Positions 52,408 to 62,467 of a DNA stretch of 64,000 nucleotides are shown one piece after another. The number at the start of each line of letters is the position of its first letter. Position 1 is the first letter of the stretch. The stretch spans positions 5,234,501 to 5,298,500 of the forward strand of contig NZ_BCQA01000001.1 of assembly GCF_001748145.1 (NCBI RefSeq). The letters are read 5' to 3'. Position numbers and translations under genes: made by a program. The notes beneath the pieces are model-generated. The model ran no database searches and was not told the origin of the DNA. It worked only from the letters and a program-made list of their open reading frames with translations. Source of the DNA: Bosea sp. BIWAKO-01. GTDB taxonomy: Bacteria; Pseudomonadota; Alphaproteobacteria; Rhizobiales; Beijerinckiaceae.

Positions 52408-54819
52408 TCACTCCGCCGCAGCGGCCTGTTCCACCGGCTTGTCCTCGAGCGCAGCCGTCATCGCGTCATCGACCTTTTCCAGCCAGATGAATTCGAGCCT
52501 CTTGCGGGCGTCGTCCGGGATATCCTCGAAATCCCGGCGGTTGCGGGCTGGCAGCATAACGCGGGTGAGCCCGGCGGCTGCAGCCGCGACGACCTTCTCC
52601 TTGATGCCGCCAACCGGCAGAACCAGCCCGCGCAGGCTGATCTCCCCCGTCATGGCGGTATCGCTTCGCACAGTCCGACGGGTCAGGAGCGAAACCAGCG
52701 CGGTGAACATGGCGACGCCTGCGCTCGGTCCATCCTTGGGCGTGGCGCCGGCGGGGACGTGAATATGGATATCGCTATCCGCGAACACCCCAGGGTCGAT
52801 GCCCAGTGATGAAGCACGGTTCTTGACCACACTGAGGGCGGCCTGCGCGCTTTCGCGCATCACGTCGCCGAGTTGGCCGGTCAGGATCAGGTTGCCCCTG
52901 CCGGGAATGCGGGTCGCTTCAATGAAGAGGATGTCGCCTCCGACCGGCGTCCAGGCCAGCCCGGTGGCAACCCCGGGCACGCTTGTGCGCATGGCGACCT
53001 CATTCTCGAAACGGGGCGGACCGAGGATCGTCGCCAGATCGTCGGCCCCGATACGGATATGCGTGGCACTGCCTTCGGCAACCTGTACTGCCGCGTGGCG
53101 CAGCGCGCGGCCGATCTCGCGTTCGAGGCCGCGCACTCCGGCTTCGCGGGTGTAGTCATGGATGATCCGCCGCAGCGACACGTCGTCGATCTCGACCTGC
53201 TCAGGCGCGAGACCGTTGGCCTCGAACTGCCGCCGCAGAAGATAACGCCGTGCGATCTGAAGCTTCTCGCTTTCGGTGTATCCGGAGAGGCTGATGATCT
53301 CCATGCGATCGAGCAGCGGCCCGGGGATTGTGTCGAGCATGTTGGCGGTGGTGAGGAACACGACGCGGGAGAGATCGAACGGGACGCCGAGATAGTTATC
53401 ACGGAAGGTCGCGTTCTGCTCCGGGTCCAGCACTTCCAGCATGGCGGCGGAGGGATCGCCCTGGATACCCCGGCCCATCTTGTCGATCTCGTCGAGCATC
53501 ATCACGCAATTGCGCGCCTTGGCCTTGCGGATCGCCTGGATGATGTTGCCGGGCAGGGCGCCGATATAGGTTCGGCGATGGCCCCTGATCTCGGCCTCGT
53601 CATGGACGCCGCCCAGGCTCACGCGCGAAAAGGGACGCCCCATGGCCCGTGCGATCGACTGACCGAGCGAGGTCTTGCCGACACCGGGCGGGCCGACGAA
53701 ACACAGGATCGGCGCTTTGCCTCCCGGCGCGAGCTTCCGCACGGCGAGGTATTCGATGATGCGACGCTTGATCTTGTCGAGCCCGAAATGATCCTCGTCG
53801 AGAATCTGGCGGGCGGCAGCGAGATCGATCGGTTTCTCCTCGGGGAGGGCCCAGGGCAGCTCGATCAGCCAGTCGAGATAGGTGCGAACCATGCCCGACT
53901 CGGCCGCGGCCTCCGGCATGCGCTCGTAGCGGCGCAATTCCTTGCGCGCGACCTCTTCCGCTTCCGGCGTCATCCCGGCCCTGGCGATCGCTTCGGTGAG
54001 TTCGGCGACCTCCGGCCCTCTGCCGTCCGTCTCACCCAGCTGGCGCTGGATCGCTACCATCTGCTCGCGCAGGATCGCTTCGCGTTGGCGCGCATCGAGC
54101 GATTCCTTGGTCTGGCGGCCGATTTCCTGGGTCAGCCGCAAAACCTCGATCCGCCGGGCCAGGAAGTGCGAGATCCTGTCCATGCGCTTGGTGATGTCGA
54201 TGGTCTCAAGGAGCTCCTGCTTCTCGTCGACGGTGATATCCAGATAGGCGGCGACGAGATCGGCCAGGGCCGTGGACGAAGCGGCCGATTGAACGGCCGC
54301 AAGCAGTTCCTGCGGCACCTGCGGCAGGAGCTGCAGCGCCTCGAGCGCCTGTTGACGCAGATGGAGTGTATGAGCCTCGATCTCCGGCGTCAGGAGATCG
54401 GGCTGCTCGATCCGCAACACGCGCGCCGCGAAGAAGGGGGTCTCGACGACGAACTCGACCAGGCTGAAGCGTTGTTCCCCTTGCAGGACCAGGTGATGGC
54501 TGCCGTCCGGCGTGTTGATATAGCGAAGGATATTGGCGACCGTCCCCACCCGGTGCAGGTCGGCAGGCGCCGGATTCTCGATCTCGGAGTCGCGCTGCAT
54601 CAGAATGCCGACCGGTCGCTCTTCGCGAAGCGCCTGCTGGGCGGCAAGGACCGAGCGTTCTCGTCCGATCGTGATCGGGAATACCGTGCCCGGGAACAGA
54701 ACCATATCGCGGACAGGGACGATGATCAGGGCGTCGGAAGGCACGGTCGAAGGCGCCGTGGGATGAGCGGCCGATGCCGCCGGCTGCTCGGTTTCCCGCT
54801 CTCGATCCTCGCTCGGCAT
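52408..54819 (-). CDS. lon: ATP-dependent protease Lon
   Basis: An 803-residue cytosolic protease. The N-terminal substrate-binding domain (ALIIVPVRDMVLFPGTVFPI), AAA domain with Walker A GPPGVGKT and Walker B MMLDEIDKMG, and C-terminal protease domain with the catalytic Ser in KDGPSAG and Lys in GGIKEKVV are complete. The ATG at 54819 with GGAGGG upstream is preferred; upstream in-frame codons have no homology. The Hsp20 gene ends 40 bp upstream on the same strand, a stress-linked pair. Alphaproteobacteria usually have another lon next to clpX, so this may be a second copy. Confidence 0.95.
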   Translation of the reverse strand: MPSEDRERETEQPAASAAHPTAPSTVPSDALIIVPVRDMVLFPGTVFPITIGRERSVLAAQQALREERPVGILMQRDSEIENPAPADLHRVGTVANILRYINTPDGSHHLVLQGEQRFSLVEFVVETPFFAARVLRIEQPDLLTPEIEAHTLHLRQQALEALQLLPQVPQELLAAVQSAASSTALADLVAAYLDITVDEKQELLETIDITKRMDRISHFLARRIEVLRLTQEIGRQTKESLDARQREAILREQMVAIQRQLGETDGRGPEVAELTEAIARAGMTPEAEEVARKELRRYERMPEAAAESGMVRTYLDWLIELPWALPEEKPIDLAAARQILDEDHFGLDKIKRRIIEYLAVRKLAPGGKAPILCFVGPPGVGKTSLGQSIARAMGRPFSRVSLGGVHDEAEIRGHRRTYIGALPGNIIQAIRKAKARNCVMMLDEIDKMGRGIQGDPSAAMLEVLDPEQNATFRDNYLGVPFDLSRVVFLTTANMLDTIPGPLLDRMEIISLSGYTESEKLQIARRYLLRRQFEANGLAPEQVEIDDVSLRRIIHDYTREAGVRGLEREIGRALRHAAVQVAEGSATHIRIGADDLATILGPPRFENEVAMRTSVPGVATGLAWTPVGGDILFIEATRIPGRGNLILTGQLGDVMRESAQAALSVVKNRASSLGIDPGVFADSDIHIHVPAGATPKDGPSAGVAMFTALVSLLTRRTVRSDTAMTGEISLRGLVLPVGGIKEKVVAAAAAGLTRVMLPARNRRDFEDIPDDARKRLEFIWLEKVDDAMTAALEDKPVEQAAAAE

Positions 54820-54859
54820 GAATCCCTCCCAGGTGCCTGTTCGCGAACGGCTCTCGATC

Positions 54860-55264
54860 TCAAATCGATTTCTGCAGGCTGAGCACCAGGCAGCCATTGG
54901 CGTCGCTGCGGGTCACCGCCGCGTAGCGTCCTGGGGGCAGGCGGACGCGGCGCTCGAAATGGCCTTGGGGAATCTCAAGCCGATGGATGGTCGCGGTGCG
55001 GAGCTCCGAAGGCAGGGTGCGGCGCCCCGCAACAATGAGTTCGCCGTCCTCGATGGCGATTTCGACCTGATCGGTGCACACCCCCGGCAAGGCGACCAGG
55101 ATCAGGACCTCCGTCTCGAGCTCGAGCACGTCGACCGGTGGGACCCAGGACACCTGTTGGGCCGCCTGGCGTGGCTGGAAGAACTGTCGGTGCAGATGCT
55201 CGGCCCGCGTCAGCATCGCGATCGCTTCCGACCACATCCAACTCTGATGATCGTCACGCCTCAT
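54860..55264 (-). CDS. Small heat-shock protein (Hsp20/alpha-crystallin)
   Basis: 134 residues. The alpha-crystallin domain runs from WVPPVDVLELETEVLILVALPGV to ERRVRLPPGRYAAVTRSDANGCLVLSL (in parts), with the conserved GVCTDQVEIAIEDGELIVAGRR strand block. It prevents aggregation of unfolded proteins. Immediately upstream of lon on the same strand, consistent with a joint protein-quality role. ATG at 55264; a longer frame begins at 55312. Confidence 0.9.
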   Translation of the reverse strand: MRRDDHQSWMWSEAIAMLTRAEHLHRQFFQPRQAAQQVSWVPPVDVLELETEVLILVALPGVCTDQVEIAIEDGELIVAGRRTLPSELRTATIHRLEIPQGHFERRVRLPPGRYAAVTRSDANGCLVLSLQKSI

Positions 55265-56077
55265 GTCCGCAGCTCCACTTAAGGTGCTTCCAGCATTCGA
55301 GAGCCTAGCCACGCATCATGGCCAGATTGGGCATGAGCTTGCGTCCTGAACGACAGATAGGGCGCGGCAGAACAGGGCGCCACGGTGTAACGGAACATAG
55401 CGCGCAGGTTGAACCTGGCGGCCTCAGGAGCGATCCTCGCTGCAAGAATCGATCGGCCACTCGTATGAAGTCGAATGAGCGTTCGCCCAAGCTCACTCAG
55501 CACAACCGAGCGGCCCATCACTAAAGGAAAAAGAAAACAAGATCAGCTCTTTACGGGCGTTTTCTTGCCGCTGACTTTCAAGTCGTGAATGGCTGCAATT
55601 CGCGCAGTCACGGCATCGCAGTCCTGCCTTCGAACCCACGACAAACCGCAGCCCGCGCGCAATGAGTTGGTCCGCATGTCGAAGTTCCAGGTGTTTCTCG
55701 AGGAGCTGAAAACCTGGAAAATCCCTCCGAGGTGCGGCCTTCGCTGAAGCAGCTCGCAATGATGGTTCAGGGAGGCCGATCGGGCTTTCGGCTTCCAGAG
55801 CATTTGTGCGCATGAGGCGGATGGTGGCCGGATCCGTCAATCGTTCCTGCACCACAGTGGTGCTGTCAGGACCGGCCGGGCCACGAGTACATCTCTCGGC
55901 AGCAGCATCTCGCGGCAGCGCACCCCGCTTGCAGCGGCCAATTGTCCATCCATGCCAGCAGCAGGGAAGTCTACACCGCGATGTGACGTCTCAAGCGTTG
56001 CCGCCGTCCGGCATGAGTTCCGTCAGTCTCGCATCCGAATGAGGGCCCAATCGGTGTCCCGATGGGCGCTACGTTTT
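55265..56077. other. Intergenic region before the insertion sequences
   Basis: About 810 bases without a gene that I recognise. Some open frames of 80-120 codons exist on both strands (for example minus 55493-55855) but have no conserved motif and uneven composition. They may be remnants of genes damaged by the insertion sequences. Confidence 0.45.
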
Positions 56078-57637
56078 TGTTGCAACACCTTTGAAATGTC
56101 TCAGGTTTTGGCAATTTAGAAATGTCACAGCCGCGCTCTCGACGGAGCCTCTGTTGGGGCTGCGGAGACCTCACATATCGCAGCAGCCCCAACAGAGGCG
56201 TGGGGAAGGGCGCCTTTGGCGGCGATGTGCAGATCGACGAAAGAAGGGCGACCTCGCCTTCGTCCCTTGGGACGAGCCACATAGCCACCGGCTTCGCTAG
56301 TGGTCTTCACCGGTGCCGGCCTGATCTCATCCTGGCGGGCCTTCACCCAGGCCAGAACTTCCGACAAGCGCTTGTTCTCGACGATCGCGGCATGGGTCAC
56401 ACGCTGCTTCTTGTCGAAGGTCCGGTAGGCCAGGCAAACGCCCTTCCAGCGGATCTCGAGCCGGCCATCGGGAAACTCGTAGGTCTCAACATATTTGCCC
56501 ACCAGGCCAGCGGTCACAGGCGTCTCGTCCAGAATGACGCGCTTGCCGTCATAAGAGAGGGCCAACTGCTGCGTGACATAGCGCTGTTCGCGCCACGCCA
56601 GGATCGTGTCGAGCCGATCCGACGTGCTCTCGAGAGGACGATGCAGGTCCTCCGGACGGGAAGGCGGCGTCGCGAAGCGCGCATTGAAACGCTCGACAAA
56701 GCCCGGAAGGTACGTGTTCGCCGCCTCGATCGACGAGATCCCGGCCAGCCGCAGCTCCTTCACCAGCCGGTCCTGCAAGGTGCGGTTCACCCGCTCAACC
56801 CGGCCCTTGGCCTGGCTCGAATGAGCGCACAGGATCTCAATGCTCAGCTCGGACAGCGCCCGCCCGAACTGCGTCATGCCTTGGCCTCCGAGAGCCTGGG
56901 GCTTCGACACCCGGAAGATCGAGTGCTTGTCGGAATAGAAGGCAAGGGGCCGACCATGGCTCGTCAGATAGCCCTTCAGCGTCTCAAAATACGCAAAGGC
57001 GCTCTCCGACGCCACAAAACGAAGCGCCACCAGGCGGCTCGTCGCGTCGTCGATAAACACGATCAGCGTGCAGCGCCCGCCGCGATCCTCGAACCAGGCG
57101 TGTTCGCTGCCATCAATCTGAACCAGTTCGCCAAAATGATCGCGGCGGATGCGCGGCTGGTGAAACCGGCGTCGCTGCGTGCGCGACAGCCAGAGCCCGT
57201 CCTCGCTCATCCATTTGCGTAGCGTCTCCCGGGAGACGCTCAGTCCATGCCGCTCCAGCAGCATCTGGCTCGCAAAGGTCGGCCCGAAATCCCGGTAGTG
57301 CTCCGCCACATATGCCAGGGCCAGATTGCGCACATGCGGCCCCAGCAAACGGTTCGACGGACGTCCGCGCGCGCGATGGCGCAGGCCCGCCGCGCCGCCA
57401 TCTGCAAACAGAAGCGCAAGACGATGCGCCTGGCGCCGAGACACGCCCATCAAACCGGCCGCCGCCGTCATCGTCAGCCGGCCAGACAAAACCGACCCCA
57501 GCACTTCAGCACGCCGAAGCTCTCGTTCGCTCATCTCCACCCAGCCCATGCCACCCCCCCCAAACCCATCAGCCCGGGGAGTGTGACATTCCTAGTTTGC
57601 CACGGTGGGACATTTTAGCTTTGCGCCTACATACGTT
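56078..57637 (-). mobile_element. Insertion sequence, ISNCY-like, copy 1
   Basis: A 1560-bp unit with one transposase gene. Subterminal inverted repeats: AAATGTCTCAGG... TTTAGAAATGTCACA at the left, and at the right its relative AAATGTCCCACC... CTAGGAATGTCACA (minus strand). The limits are defined by comparison with copy 2: both begin TTGTTGCAACACC and end CCTACATACGTT. No obvious target duplication is seen around the pair. Confidence 0.85.
56125..57549 (-). CDS. ISNCY-type DDE transposase, copy 1
   Basis: 474 residues. An N-terminal helix-turn-helix (MTAAAGLMGVSRRQAHRLALL) is followed by the DDE domain with Asp146 (VQIDGSEHAWFED), Asp207 (FYSDKHSIFRV) and Glu252 (AKGRVERVNRTLQDRL). This is the arrangement of the ISNCY group related to ISL3-like or integrase-like transposases. 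It appears intact. An in-frame ATG six codons in (MSERELRR) is an alternative start. Confidence 0.9.
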   Translation of the reverse strand: MGWVEMSERELRRAEVLGSVLSGRLTMTAAAGLMGVSRRQAHRLALLFADGGAAGLRHRARGRPSNRLLGPHVRNLALAYVAEHYRDFGPTFASQMLLERHGLSVSRETLRKWMSEDGLWLSRTQRRRFHQPRIRRDHFGELVQIDGSEHAWFEDRGGRCTLIVFIDDATSRLVALRFVASESAFAYFETLKGYLTSHGRPLAFYSDKHSIFRVSKPQALGGQGMTQFGRALSELSIEILCAHSSQAKGRVERVNRTLQDRLVKELRLAGISSIEAANTYLPGFVERFNARFATPPSRPEDLHRPLESTSDRLDTILAWREQRYVTQQLALSYDGKRVILDETPVTAGLVGKYVETYEFPDGRLEIRWKGVCLAYRTFDKKQRVTHAAIVENKRLSEVLAWVKARQDEIRPAPVKTTSEAGGYVARPKGRRRGRPSFVDLHIAAKGALPHASVGAAAICEVSAAPTEAPSRARL

Positions 57638-59197
57638 TGTTGCAACACCTTTGAAATGTCTCAGGTTTTGGCAATTTAGAAATGTCACAGCCGCGCTCTC
57701 GACGGAGCCTCTGTTGGGGCTGCGGAGACCTCACATATCGCAGCAGCCCCAACAGAGGCGTGGGGAAGGGCGCCTTTGGCGGCGATGTGCAGATCGACGA
57801 AAGAAGGGCGACCTCGCCTTCGTCCCTTGGGACGAGCCACATAGCCACCGGCTTCGCTAGTGGTCTTCACCGGTGCCGGCCTGATCTCATCCTGGCGGGC
57901 CTTCACCCAGGCCAGAACTTCCGACAAGCGCTTGTTCTCGACGATCGCGGCATGGGTCACACGCTGCTTCTTGTCGAAGGTCCGGTAGGCCAGGCAAACG
58001 CCCTTCCAGCGGATCTCGAGCCGGCCATCGGGAAACTCGTAGGTCTCAACATATTTGCCCACCAGGCCAGCGGTCACAGGCGTCTCGTCCAGAATGACGC
58101 GCTTGCCGTCATAAGAGAGGGCCAACTGCTGCGTGACATAGCGCTGTTCGCGCCACGCCAGGATCGTGTCGAGCCGATCCGACGTGCTCTCGAGAGGACG
58201 ATGCAGGTCCTCCGGACGGGAAGGCGGCGTCGCGAAGCGCGCATTGAAACGCTCGACAAAGCCCGGAAGGTACGTGTTCGCCGCCTCGATCGACGAGATC
58301 CCGGCCAGCCGCAGCTCCTTCACCAGCCGGTCCTGCAAGGTGCGGTTCACCCGCTCAACCCGGCCCTTGGCCTGGCTCGAATGAGCGCACAGGATCTCAA
58401 TGCTCAGCTCGGACAGCGCCCGCCCGAACTGCGTCATGCCTTGGCCTCCGAGAGCCTGGGGCTTCGACACCCGGAAGATCGAGTGCTTGTCGGAATAGAA
58501 GGCAAGGGGCCGACCATGGCTCGTCAGATAGCCCTTCAGCGTCTCAAAATACGCAAAGGCGCTCTCCGACGCCACAAAACGAAGCGCCACCAGGCGGCTC
58601 GTCGCGTCGTCGATAAACACGATCAGCGTGCAGCGCCCGCCGCGATCCTCGAACCAGGCGTGTTCGCTGCCATCAATCTGAACCAGTTCGCCAAAATGAT
58701 CGCGGCGGATGCGCGGCTGGTGAAACCGGCGTCGCTGCGTGCGCGACAGCCAGAGCCCGTCCTCGCTCATCCATTTGCGTAGCGTCTCCCGGGAGACGCT
58801 CAGTCCATGCCGCTCCAGCAGCATCTGGCTCGCAAAGGTCGGCCCGAAATCCCGGTAGTGCTCCGCCACATATGCCAGGGCCAGATTGCGCACATGCGGC
58901 CCCAGCAAACGGTTCGACGGACGTCCGCGCGCGCGATGGCGCAGGCCCGCCGCGCCGCCATCTGCAAACAGAAGCGCAAGACGATGCGCCTGGCGCCGAG
59001 ACACGCCCATCAAACCGGCCGCCGCCGTCATCGTCAGCCGGCCAGACAAAACCGACCCCAGCACTTCAGCACGCCGAAGCTCTCGTTCGCTCATCTCCAC
59101 CCAGCCCATGCCACCCCCCCCCAAACCCATCAGCCCGGGAGTGTGACATTCCTAGTTTGCCACGGTGGGACATTTTAGCTTTGCGCCTACATACGTT
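57638..59197 (-). mobile_element. Insertion sequence, ISNCY-like, copy 2 (direct tandem)
   Basis: Directly abuts copy 1 in the same orientation with a 1560-bp period. By eye the copies differ only in two homopolymer runs: eight versus nine C near 57553/59113, and four versus three G near 57577/59137. Net length is the same. Confidence 0.88.
57685..59109 (-). CDS. ISNCY-type DDE transposase, copy 2
   Basis: Identical in protein sequence to copy 1 over 474 residues with the same Asp146/Asp207/Glu252 triad. The extra C in the upstream run puts another ATG in frame (at 59130), which would add seven residues (MGLGGGG). I keep the start equivalent to copy 1. Both transposases are apparently functional. 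Confidence 0.9.
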   Translation of the reverse strand: MGWVEMSERELRRAEVLGSVLSGRLTMTAAAGLMGVSRRQAHRLALLFADGGAAGLRHRARGRPSNRLLGPHVRNLALAYVAEHYRDFGPTFASQMLLERHGLSVSRETLRKWMSEDGLWLSRTQRRRFHQPRIRRDHFGELVQIDGSEHAWFEDRGGRCTLIVFIDDATSRLVALRFVASESAFAYFETLKGYLTSHGRPLAFYSDKHSIFRVSKPQALGGQGMTQFGRALSELSIEILCAHSSQAKGRVERVNRTLQDRLVKELRLAGISSIEAANTYLPGFVERFNARFATPPSRPEDLHRPLESTSDRLDTILAWREQRYVTQQLALSYDGKRVILDETPVTAGLVGKYVETYEFPDGRLEIRWKGVCLAYRTFDKKQRVTHAAIVENKRLSEVLAWVKARQDEIRPAPVKTTSEAGGYVARPKGRRRGRPSFVDLHIAAKGALPHASVGAAAICEVSAAPTEAPSRARL

Positions 59198-59539
59198 GAT
59201 TCGCATAAGACATATTATGGAACCAATACCTATGATCCTGGACCCCCTGATCCAGGCCGGTCCTTGCTTGCCGAATAGCCCTCCGATCGGGAAATCACGC
59301 GATCGATGAATCAAATAGGCCATTCACGACAGCCTCTTATGGCAATGTGCCAAAGTAGATTGGCGGCCTCTCCGCTTGCCACTGTTCCAGCCGTTCCGGG
59401 CACGGGCTCATCGTCTTGGAGCCGGTTCGATCGATGCGGGACCGCGCCTCAAATGCATGGCCGGGCTATCGGTCGCCAGGAATGGATTTCGACCGCCAGC
59501 CCGGATACAGGCTGACATGATGGCTGTTTCGGAGAATCG
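59198..59539. other. Intergenic region between insertion sequence and amidase
   Basis: About 340 bases, no gene seen. CCTGGACCCCCTGATCCAGG at 59239-59258 is an inverted repeat (6-bp arms) that could be a regulator site or terminator. Confidence 0.45.
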
Positions 59540-60886
59540 ATGACCATGCGCACGCTGCAGGATTGTGCCGAAGCTCTGGCCGGTGGAACGATCACCGCCC
59601 GTGCGCTGGTGGAGGAATGCCTCGAACGGATTTCAGATCCGGCGGGCGAAGGTCGACGTGCCTTCATCTCGGTCTCGGCAGACAGCGCCCGGGCGTCGGC
59701 TGATGCTCATGACGGCTTGCGGCGTGTCGGCCGTGCGGCCGGCCCATTCGCCGGCATTCCCTTCGCCGTGAAGGACCTCTTCGACGTTGCCGGCGAACGG
59801 AGCATGGCTGGCTCACGTGCACTGGCCGATTGCGCGCCGGCGAAGGCTCATGCGCCAACGATCGCACGCATGATTGCGGCCGGGTTCATCCCGATCGGCC
59901 GGACCAACATGACCGAATTCGCCTATTCGGGAATCGGTGCCAATCCACATTATGGAACGCCGCTCAGTCCTTGGGATCGCGCCTCACGCCGCATTCCGGG
60001 TGGCAGCTCGTCGGGCTCCGGCGTGGCGGTTGCCGATGGCATGGCACCGGTTGCACTCGGCAGTGACACGGGCGGGTCATGCCGGATTCCGGCCGCGCTT
60101 TGCGGTATTGTCGGCTACAAGCCGACAGCGCGACGGGTGCCGCTCGAGGGTGTCGTCCCGTTGTCGAGCAGCCTTGATTCATTGGGGCCGCTCGGAGCCA
60201 GTGTGGCCTGCTGCGCCATTGTTGACGGCATCCTGGCCGCCGATTCTTTTGCGCCGCCGCTGCCACGCCCGATTGCGGGTCTGCGCCTTGCCATCCCGAC
60301 CCAGATCGTCAGGGACGGTATGGATGCAACCGTGTCCGCCGCTTTCGACAGCGCAGTCAGCCGCCTGAGCGCGCTTGGCGCGCTGATCTCGGATGTTGAT
60401 TTCGCGCCGCTCGCGGCAATCGGCAAGGCCAACAGCAAGTTCGGCTTCGCGGCGCCCGAGGCTTTCGCCTGGCACCGCGCGCTGCTCGAAACGAAGGGCG
60501 AGCTTTACGACCCGCGCGTCAGCAGCCGGATCGCGACCGGCGCACAGGCGCTGGCCGCCGATTATCTCGATCTCGTCCTGTCCCGGCGCGAGATCATCGC
60601 GGCGATGGACGCGCTCACTGCAGGCTACGACGCGCTGCTGATGCCGACCTGCCCGATCATGGCGCCTCGCCTGGACGATTTGAAGGAGGATTCCGAGTAT
60701 TTCCGGCTGAATGGGCTGCTGTTGCGCAACCCGAGCCTCGGCAACTTCCTTGACCGCTGCGCAATCAGCCTGCCCTGCCATAGGCTTGGCGAGGCCCCGG
60801 TCGGATTGATGCTGACCGGCGAGACCGGCGGCGATCGCACCCTGTTTGCCATTGCGGCCGGGATCGAGGCGGCCTTGCGGCAATAG
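59540..60886 (+). CDS. Amidase-signature family hydrolase
   Basis: 448 residues. The Ser-cisSer-Lys triad is Lys78 (PFAVKDLFD), Ser156 (PGGSSSGSG) and Ser180 (GSDTGGSCRIPAA). This is the fold of GatA, allophanate-type and aryl amidases. The sequence resembles the AtzE/amidase group rather than GatA itself, and no gatC neighbour is present. Substrate unknown. GGAG at 59531 fits either ATG 59540 or 59546. Single gene, convergent with the GST-like gene. Confidence 0.9.
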   Translation: MTMRTLQDCAEALAGGTITARALVEECLERISDPAGEGRRAFISVSADSARASADAHDGLRRVGRAAGPFAGIPFAVKDLFDVAGERSMAGSRALADCAPAKAHAPTIARMIAAGFIPIGRTNMTEFAYSGIGANPHYGTPLSPWDRASRRIPGGSSSGSGVAVADGMAPVALGSDTGGSCRIPAALCGIVGYKPTARRVPLEGVVPLSSSLDSLGPLGASVACCAIVDGILAADSFAPPLPRPIAGLRLAIPTQIVRDGMDATVSAAFDSAVSRLSALGALISDVDFAPLAAIGKANSKFGFAAPEAFAWHRALLETKGELYDPRVSSRIATGAQALAADYLDLVLSRREIIAAMDALTAGYDALLMPTCPIMAPRLDDLKEDSEYFRLNGLLLRNPSLGNFLDRCAISLPCHRLGEAPVGLMLTGETGGDRTLFAIAAGIEAALRQ

Positions 60887-61005
60887 GCCGAGAATCGGGG
60901 GGGAACCGCCCCTCCCCTGGCGATCCGCGCCGCCAGCCCGGCAGGCGCCGAGCATGACGGGAGGGCGATGGTCAACGCAAGGCCGACCATCGCCGATGGA
61001 TCTGC

Positions 61006-61713
61006 TCAGCGAGCCCGCTGCCCGAACAGAATGGCCTTCTCTTCCGGCGTGCTGATGCCGGCTGGATTGCGCAGTTCGGCGCCGATCGCGAGGCCGCGCT
61101 GCACGGCCGGGCGGGCCTGCATCGTTTCCAGCCAGCGCCCGACATTCGGGAACTGCCTGATGTCCTGGCCCTGCTTCTCCCAACCCTTGGCCCAGCCGAT
61201 GCAGGCCATGTCGGCAATCGAGTAGGCGCCGCAGATATAGTCGCGGCCCTCAAGACGGCGATTGAGCACGCCGTAGAGCCGATTGGCCTCGTTAGTGTAG
61301 CGATCGATGGCGTAAGGCAGCTTCTCGGGCGCGTAGATGCGGAAATGGTGGGTCTGGCCGAGCATCGGTCCAAAGCCACCCATCTGCCAGAACAGCCATT
61401 CATCGACCGCGACGCGGCCACGCTCATCGGCAGGATAGTATTGTCCGGTCTTGCGGCCGAGATATTGCAGGATCGCACCGGACTCGAAGATCGAGATCGG
61501 CTCTCCGCCGGGCCCGTCATGATCGACGATCGCCGGCATGCGATTATTCGGCGAGATCTCCAGGAAGTCGGGCTTGAACTGATCGCCCTTGCCGATGTTC
61601 ACCGGAATGAGGTTGTAGGGGAGCCCGCACTCCTCGAGCATGATGGTGATTTTCCAGCCATTGGGCGTCGGCCAGTAATAGAGATCGATCGGCTTTGACG
61701 AACGTGCGAGCAT
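61006..61713 (-). CDS. Glutathione S-transferase family protein (YfcG/Nu-class-like)
   Basis: 235 residues. The thioredoxin-like N-terminal domain starts IDLYYWPTPNGWKITIMLEE and carries the GSH-binding motif PNNRMPAIVD and ISIFESGAILQYLGRK. The C-terminal helical domain has the usual YSIADMACIGWAKGWEK. The TPNGWK motif is typical of the YfcG-like disulfide reductase group (TPNGxK). ATG at 61713. Probably a glutathione-dependent redox enzyme. Confidence 0.9.
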   Translation of the reverse strand: MLARSSKPIDLYYWPTPNGWKITIMLEECGLPYNLIPVNIGKGDQFKPDFLEISPNNRMPAIVDHDGPGGEPISIFESGAILQYLGRKTGQYYPADERGRVAVDEWLFWQMGGFGPMLGQTHHFRIYAPEKLPYAIDRYTNEANRLYGVLNRRLEGRDYICGAYSIADMACIGWAKGWEKQGQDIRQFPNVGRWLETMQARPAVQRGLAIGAELRNPAGISTPEEKAILFGQRAR

Positions 61714-61860
61714 AACAGCTTTCCTGTCGCGATTGGGCCGGGGTCTGATGTAGGCCGCCCGGCAGGCCGTCGGTAGGGTTGCCGACCTGCTTGGCAAGCA
61801 GGTTGGTCATGTCCGGGCATGATAAGCCGCCCGCGATCGGCCTGGACGGCTCTGCGGCCT

Positions 61861-62349
61861 TCAGACCAGCTTCTTGAAGCCTTCGTGGCTCTGGTCGAAG
61901 CCGAGATTGCGATAGAAGCGATGGGCGTCGGTGCGAGCCTTATGGGAGGTCAGCTCGACCAGCCCCGCTCCCTTCTCCTTTGCGAAGGCGAGCCCGAGGG
62001 TCATCATCACTGCGCCGATCCCCATTCCCCGCGTTTCCGGCGCAACGTGGACACTCTCGAATTTCGCGCGCTTGCGCCCTCGTGCGGCGAAACCCGGAAT
62101 GAGCGTGACCTGAAAGGTGCCGACGACCTCTCCGGCGCGCTCGGCGACGAAGAGTGTGGTGTCGGGGCTCGCCAGAACCTCGTCGAAGGCCCGCTCATAG
62201 TCCGGGTGCGCGGCTTCAGCCGCAGCGTCCTGTTCCGTCACTGTCTGTGTTGCGGAGCCAAGCATGACCAGGCTGGCGACACGCTGGACATCTTCGCGCC
62301 GGGCCTGGCGAATGGAGATCTCGGACGGATCGATCTTGCTTTTGCTCAT
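61861..62349 (-). CDS. GNAT family N-acetyltransferase
   Basis: 162 residues. SIRQARREDVQRVASL starts the GNAT fold; the acetyl-CoA-binding loop is in VHVAPETRGMGIGAVMMTLGLAFAKEKG (Q/RxxGxG/A: RGMGIG), followed by ARTDAHRFYRNLGF near the end. Substrate unknown. On the same strand as the second GNAT gene but separated by 118 bp. Confidence 0.9.
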   Translation of the reverse strand: MSKSKIDPSEISIRQARREDVQRVASLVMLGSATQTVTEQDAAAEAAHPDYERAFDEVLASPDTTLFVAERAGEVVGTFQVTLIPGFAARGRKRAKFESVHVAPETRGMGIGAVMMTLGLAFAKEKGAGLVELTSHKARTDAHRFYRNLGFDQSHEGFKKLV

Positions 62350-62467
62350 GGTCAGGCCTCCGGACCGCTGGACAGCCCCGCGGTTGGCGCGGTGTTAGCA
62401 AAGCCCCTTCTGAAACGGAACTCGGCACGCCGGCCCATGTGGCCCGCTCAGGCTCCGCCGGCTGCCG

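Noticed and set aside
52873..54882. 669-codon plus-strand frame opposite lon
   Set aside because: Shadow of Lon protease.
55493..55855. Possible 120-residue minus-strand gene before the insertion sequences
   Set aside because: No conserved motif and no ribosome-binding site; it could be a degraded remnant but cannot be supported.
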